NCBI GenBank assembly: GCA_963825445.1
Contig: CAWGTM010000007.1
Span: 331,185-395,184, forward strand
Direction of reading: 5' to 3'
DNA: 64,000 nucleotides
DNA from: Actinophytocola sp963825445
Lineage (GTDB): Bacteria > Actinomycetota > Actinomycetes > Mycobacteriales > Pseudonocardiaceae
Positions 59,633 to 64,000 of the stretch are shown here, piece by piece. The notes under the pieces were generated by a model. It was not told where the DNA came from and made no database searches. It saw only the letters and a program-made list of their open reading frames with translations. Each line of letters begins with the position of its first letter. Position 1 is the first letter of the stretch. The translations under genes were made by a program, and so were the position numbers.

Positions 59633-62463
59633 CGTTACCGGCAACCTCAAATATAATTACGGCGACAACTCCCACCGCTGGACGCCCGAATTTTCAGGCC
59701 TGGTCAGCGGCAGTTGGGAAACCCCGATCGGGCGGTTCGGCCTCCTCGGCGATTATGCGCAATCCCATGTCGTCACGCGCACGGAAAGCGTGATCATGGA
59801 CAAGATCGATACTTATTGCACCGCCGGCTTCGGTTCGGCGGCGGCGGCCAACATCGGCAGCGACGGCACCATCGCCTGCACCGCCAATCCCTTCGGCGGA
59901 ACCGGATGGGCCTATATTCCCGACGGCATCCGCTATTCCCAGGTCGACTATGACCGCAAGCGCCGCGGCATTGCGGCGGCTGCCCAATATGAGAGCCCCG
60001 ACGGCTCCGTGCGGGCGACTGTCCAGTATCTCAATTCACGCTATCGCAATGGATGGTTCGAGCGCGCGAGCCATGTCATCCTCGACGGCAATTATTTCGG
60101 GACACCCGCCTTCAATCCGCGCACCGGAACGGTCCTCGGCCCGGCGACGGGCACGCCGGCATTCACCTTCGGCGCAGATGGCATGCTGGAATCCGGCATC
60201 ATCACGCAAGGTCATGGCAGTTTCAGCGGCACCTACGAAAGCGTCCAGGCGGCGATCAACGCAGGCTCCGCCGTGCCCGGCGTGCCGTTCGTCAATTATT
60301 GCGGCAACGGCGTGTGTGGTGACAATCCGCGCGACGGCATCTACATCCAGGACGAGGCGCGTAACTTCGCGCATCGCGAAGGCACGCGCGATCTTTCGGG
60401 CAACCTCAAATGGGATGTGACCGATCGGCTCCACACGAGCTTTGACGTCCAGCATATCGATGCGTCGACCTATAATAACGACATCATCGTTACCGCCGGA
60501 TCGATGGCCAACGCGCAATATAGCGTGAACGGCGACGGCACGCCCGAGGTGAAGCTGCTGCCCGGCTCGAACGTCAATTATGCAGCCGGCGGGCTCGCCA
60601 ATCCGCACAATTACTGGATCCCCTTCATCCAGGGCCATGTCGAAGACAATGATGCCAAGGAAACCGCATTCCGCGGCGACGCCGAATATGAACTCGACAA
60701 GGGCGGCTGGCTGAATTCGCTCAAGGTCGGCGTCCGCTATGCCGATCGTGAGCAGACGGTGCGTTACTCAACCTTCAACTGGACGCCGATCGCGGCGCCA
60801 TGGAACTGCAATGGCCCGGGCTTCAACGCCGACAATACCAGCGGCGGGGCCTACCCGACCGATACGGGCAATTGCGCGGCAATGCCGGCCATCCCCCGTT
60901 CCTGGGCTATGGCGCCGGCATCTGGGAATCCAACGATCTCGGCAATTTCTACAACGGCAAGGTCTACGACAATGGCGGGCTGGTCTATCTCAACCGGGCG
61001 ACGCTCAAAAATTTCGACGGCCTGATCAAGGGGTTGAGCGGGGCCACGACCAATTCGCCGCTCCCGCCGGCTATACCGCGATCTGCGACCGGGCCGAGGC
61101 AACGGTCGATGATTGCTTCACCCCGGGCGAAGTCCTGCATGTCGAGGAACGGACGGAGGCCGCTTACGCCATGCTGCGCTTCGGCGGCGAGGACAAGACG
61201 ACTTGTCGGCATCAACGTCATCGGCAATATCGGCGTCGCGCTGTCGTGCGGACCAAGGAGACGAGCGACGGCAGCGTGGCCTTTCCCGCCGCCACCACGT
61301 TCAACAGGCTTCCGGCCTGCAACACGCCACTATCGGGGGCAACGTCGTCAATCCGTACGCTGCTATCTGACGCCGGCGATCATCGCGTTCGCAAACGGCG
61401 CGACCACGCCCAACAGCTACAAGTCGTCGCATCCGATTGGCTGCCCAGCTTCAACGTCCGCTTCGGACTGGATGAAAAGGATTTCGTCCGCTTCGCATAT
61501 TCTCGCGCCCTGTCGCGGCCGGAGATCGGCCTGTTGCGCAACTACGCTCGCGATCAATGCGCCCGTCATCAACACCACCGCCGGATTCACCCTATGTCGT
61601 CTATAATTCTCCCAACGCTCCTCACACTGCGGCCAACGTAACGGGCTATAATTTCGTGTTCCTGGCCAATTCGGGCAATGCCGCGCTGCGGCCGGTGCAG
61701 GGCGGACCAGTTCGACCTGTCGTTCGAACGTTACATGGGCCGCAACAGCTCGTTCACGCTCAACGCCTTCTACAAGAAGCTCGACCGACAGCATCGCTTA
61801 CGGTCAATTCACCGCGATGTCGCCAATGGCAGCTCGACCCAGACCGTGCAGATCCGCGGACCACAGAACGAGAATGGCGGCGGCAAGCTGACGGCTTCGA
61901 AGCGGGCTACCAGACCTTCTTCGACTTCCTGCCGGGCCTGTTGAGCGGACTGGGTACCCAGGCCAACTATACCTACGTCCATCAGTCGGGGATCAACAAT
62001 TCGAACCTGATCACTGCGCTCCTCGAGCGGCGACGTGGGCGCGTTCGGCGCGGGTCAGCAGGCCTCGTGGCGGGACCGGCAACGTACTCGATTCGCACCG
62101 CCTCGCGGGTATCTCGACCCATACGTTCAACGTCGGTCGGCCTATACGAAAAGGGCCCGGTCGGCGCTCCGCGTCGCCTATAATTGGCGCTCGCGCTACC
62201 TGACGCAGAATCTCGATTGCTGCATCGGTCTGCCGGTATTCCAGAAGGCGGCGGGCTTCCTCGACGGTTCGTTACGGTTCTCGCTCAACCGATATCTCGA
62301 ATTGTCGGTCGAAGCGTCGAACCTGCTCAACACGAAGACAGTATATCAGCAGCAGATTTTCGGGGACTCGCCGCGAGACCCCGGGCGCCAAGCGGTCTTT
62401 CGTGACTCCGCTTGGAGCCGGGTCGACCGCCGCTATCAGTTCGGCGTTCGGGCCAAATTCTGA
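59628..62463 (+). pseudogene. TonB-dependent receptor, 5'-truncated and frameshifted
   Basis: This is the barrel part of an outer-membrane TonB-dependent receptor of the sphingomonad/Caulobacter type. The first ~1.25 kb is one clean frame (FSGLVSGSWETPIGRFGLLG, LHTSFDVQHIDAST, FRGDAEYELDKGGWLNSLKV). From about 60,880 the frame changes every 50-200 bp while the protein remains recognisable in pieces (IWESNDLGNFYNGKVYDNGG, RFAYSRALSRPEIGLLRNY, and the C-terminal YLELSVEASNLLNTKTVY). Signal, plug and N-terminal strands are absent. The shifts look like sequencing errors. A Gram-negative receptor cannot function in an actinomycete. Confidence 0.85.
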
Positions 62464-62534
62464 TCCTCCCACTAGGACGCTGGCCGTCGTCATGGCCAGC
62501 CGCGACGACGCCGATTTTGGGGAACGCGCCATGA

Positions 62535-64000
62535 ATGACGGACGGCAGGCCCTTGCGGATCGTCATCGTCGGCGGCGGCACCGCCGGCTGGATGGCGGCC
62601 GCCGGGCTCGTCCGGCTGCTGGCGCCGGCCGACTACGACATCACGCTGATCGAGTCGCGACGAGATCGGCACGGTCGGCGTCGGCGAAGCGACGCTGCCG
62701 CACATCAAGACGTTCAACGACATGCTCGGCATCAACGAGGCCGAGTTCATGCGCGACACCCAGGCGACCTTCAAGCTCGGGATCGAGTTCGTCGGCTGGG
62801 ACCGGCCGGGCGAGCGCTACATCCACCCCTTCGGCCCGTTCGGCGAGCCCTGGGCGGGCGTCGATTTCCAGCATCACTGGCTGCGCGCGCTGCTGGCGGG
62901 CAAGACGTCGGCCGCTCGCAGGACTATTCGCTATCGCGGTCGCAGCCGCCGCCGCAACGCGCTTCGAATTTCCCGACGAGGACCGCAAGTCGATCCGATC
63001 GACCTATGCCTACGCCTATCATTTCGACGCCGGGCTCTACGCCAATTTCCTGCGCGACTGGGCGACGGCGCGGGGCGTCGACGCGGATCGAGGGCCGGAT
63101 CGTCGAAGTCGGCCGCGATCCCGCGAGCGGCCATGTCGCGGCGCTGACGCTGACAATCGGGCGCGACGTCGCAGGCGATCTGTTCATCGATTGCTCGGGC
63201 TTCCGCTCGCTGCTGCTCGGCCGGACGATGGGAGTGCCTTGGCAGGATTGGAGCGAATGGCTGCCGTGCGACCGCGCGCTCGCGGTGCCATGCGCGCGGA
63301 CCGAGCCGCTCTGCCCTATACCCGCGCGACCGCGCAGCACGGCCGGCTGGACGTGGCGCATCCCGCTCCAGCATCGCACCGGCAACGGCTATGTCTTTTC
63401 CAGCGGATTCATGCAGCGAGGAGGCGGCGCGCGAGACCCTGCTCGGCGCGCTCGACGGCGCAGCGCTCGGCCGAGCCGCGGCTGCTGCGCTTCCAGGCCG
63501 GGCGCCGCGCGCAAGCGCCTGGGCAGGCAATGTCGTCGCGCATCGGGCTGGCCGGCGGTTTCCTCGAGCCGCTGGAATCGACCAGCATCTTCCTGATCCA
63601 GGCGGCGGTGACCGATCTGCCGACCTGATGCCGACGCGGCGCAGCGGGATCGATCCCCGGCTCGCTGCGCGAGTTCAACCGCCTGTTCGAGGTGCATTAC
63701 GACGCGACGCGCGATTTCCTGGTGCTCCATTAATGCGCCAACCGGCGCGAAGGCGAACCGCTGTGGGACCATGTCCGCCACATGGCGTTGCCCGACAGCC
63801 TCGCGCACAAGATCGCCCTGTTCGAAGCAAGCGCCGCCGCGCCCGATTATCGGTATGGCCTGTTCTCGCGCGACAGCTGGCTGGCGGTGCTGATCGGGCA
63901 AGGCATTGTGCCGCGCGCCTATAATCCGCCTCGCCGACCAGCCTTCGCTGGAGACGCTCCAGGCGAAACTGGCGGACCTCAAATACAGGGTCCATGTGGA
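62535..64000 (+). pseudogene. Flavin-dependent tryptophan halogenase, frameshifted and partial
   Basis: Begins LRIVIVGGGTAGWMAAAGLV (FAD site GxGxxG) and continues, after a shift near 62,655, with VGVGEATLPHIKTFNDMLGI, then GIEFVGWDRPGERYIHPFGP; later pieces give the WxWxIP signature as WTWRIPLQ and GLAGGFLEPLESTSIFLIQA. These are the hallmarks of the Trp_halogenase family, which uses FADH2, O2 and chloride. The gene follows the TonB receptor by ~70 bp, a pairing common in sphingomonads, where many such proteins do not act on free tryptophan. Several indels break the frame and the window ends inside it. Confidence 0.85.

Noticed and set aside
59628..64000. Horizontal transfer of a TonB receptor-halogenase pair into the actinomycete
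   Set aside because: The join cuts both genes in mid-domain, there are no mobile-element borders, and indels are confined to the foreign side; a chimera is simpler.
1..64000. tRNA, rRNA, riboswitch or replication origin
   Set aside because: I found no cloverleaf, rRNA-like or conserved riboswitch sequence in any intergenic region; gaps are short and mostly explained.

Overview
The first 59.6 kb is high-GC DNA with many GTG starts and ATGA/GTGA gene overlaps. Its families point to an actinomycete, most likely of the Pseudonocardiales: DUF222-HNH elements, an AfsR/SARP regulator, many TetR/MerR/MarR/HxlR-controlled exporters, secreted trypsin-like and GDSL hydrolases, and AAC(2')-I. The last ~4.4 kb (about 59,628-64,000) looks like a different organism. 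It has AT-richer codons and a TonB-dependent receptor followed by a flavin-dependent tryptophan halogenase, a pair typical of sphingomonads, and most of it is full of frameshifts. I read this as an assembly chimera, or an uncorrected contig end, rather than gene transfer.

Layout: 1-5,370 holds the edge of a small split NRPS-like cluster on the minus strand (A-PCP protein, two free-standing condensation-domain proteins, MFS exporter), coupled by stop/start overlaps. 5.4-11.2 kb is mixed metabolism: OGG-fold protein, BBE-like flavoenzyme, MmyB-type regulator, SDR, methyltransferase, secreted SGNH hydrolase. 11.2-15.8 kb is a FtsX-type ABC transporter divergent from a NarL-type two-component system. 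15.9-23.2 kb carries a 163-nt hairpin element and secreted proteins: trypsin with P-domain, BNR/sialidase-like protein, RCC1 propeller protein. 23.2-30.0 kb has a ferredoxin-reductase-like flavoprotein, DUF309, a PfpI-MarR autoregulated pair, a Sir2 protein with an extra C-terminal domain, and two gene remnants. 30.0-45.4 kb is rich in exporters and their regulators (TetR/MMPL, TetR/DHA2 MFS, HxlR/MFS, MerR/MFS), with PlsC, an aminoglycoside 2'-N-acetyltransferase, PRPP synthetase and a small ferredoxin.

46.9-50.0 kb is the most interesting segment. A DUF222-HNH gene is flanked by ~110-bp imperfect inverted repeats, and an IS110-family element has inserted in the left arm. The intact right arm serves as the empty site and fixes the IS ends to the base. 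The noncoding end of the IS then shows a complete candidate bridge RNA: a 5' stem-loop, a target-binding loop and a donor-binding loop, with all four guide segments matching the actual target flanks and IS ends.

50.0-59.6 kb contains dehydrogenases, an ECF sigma-Ogt-2OG-oxygenase operon that looks like a DNA-alkylation repair unit, a GlxR-type reductase, a LysR/aldo-keto reductase pair, and a SARP/AfsR regulator cut off at the chimeric junction. I saw no tRNA, rRNA or CRISPR array.
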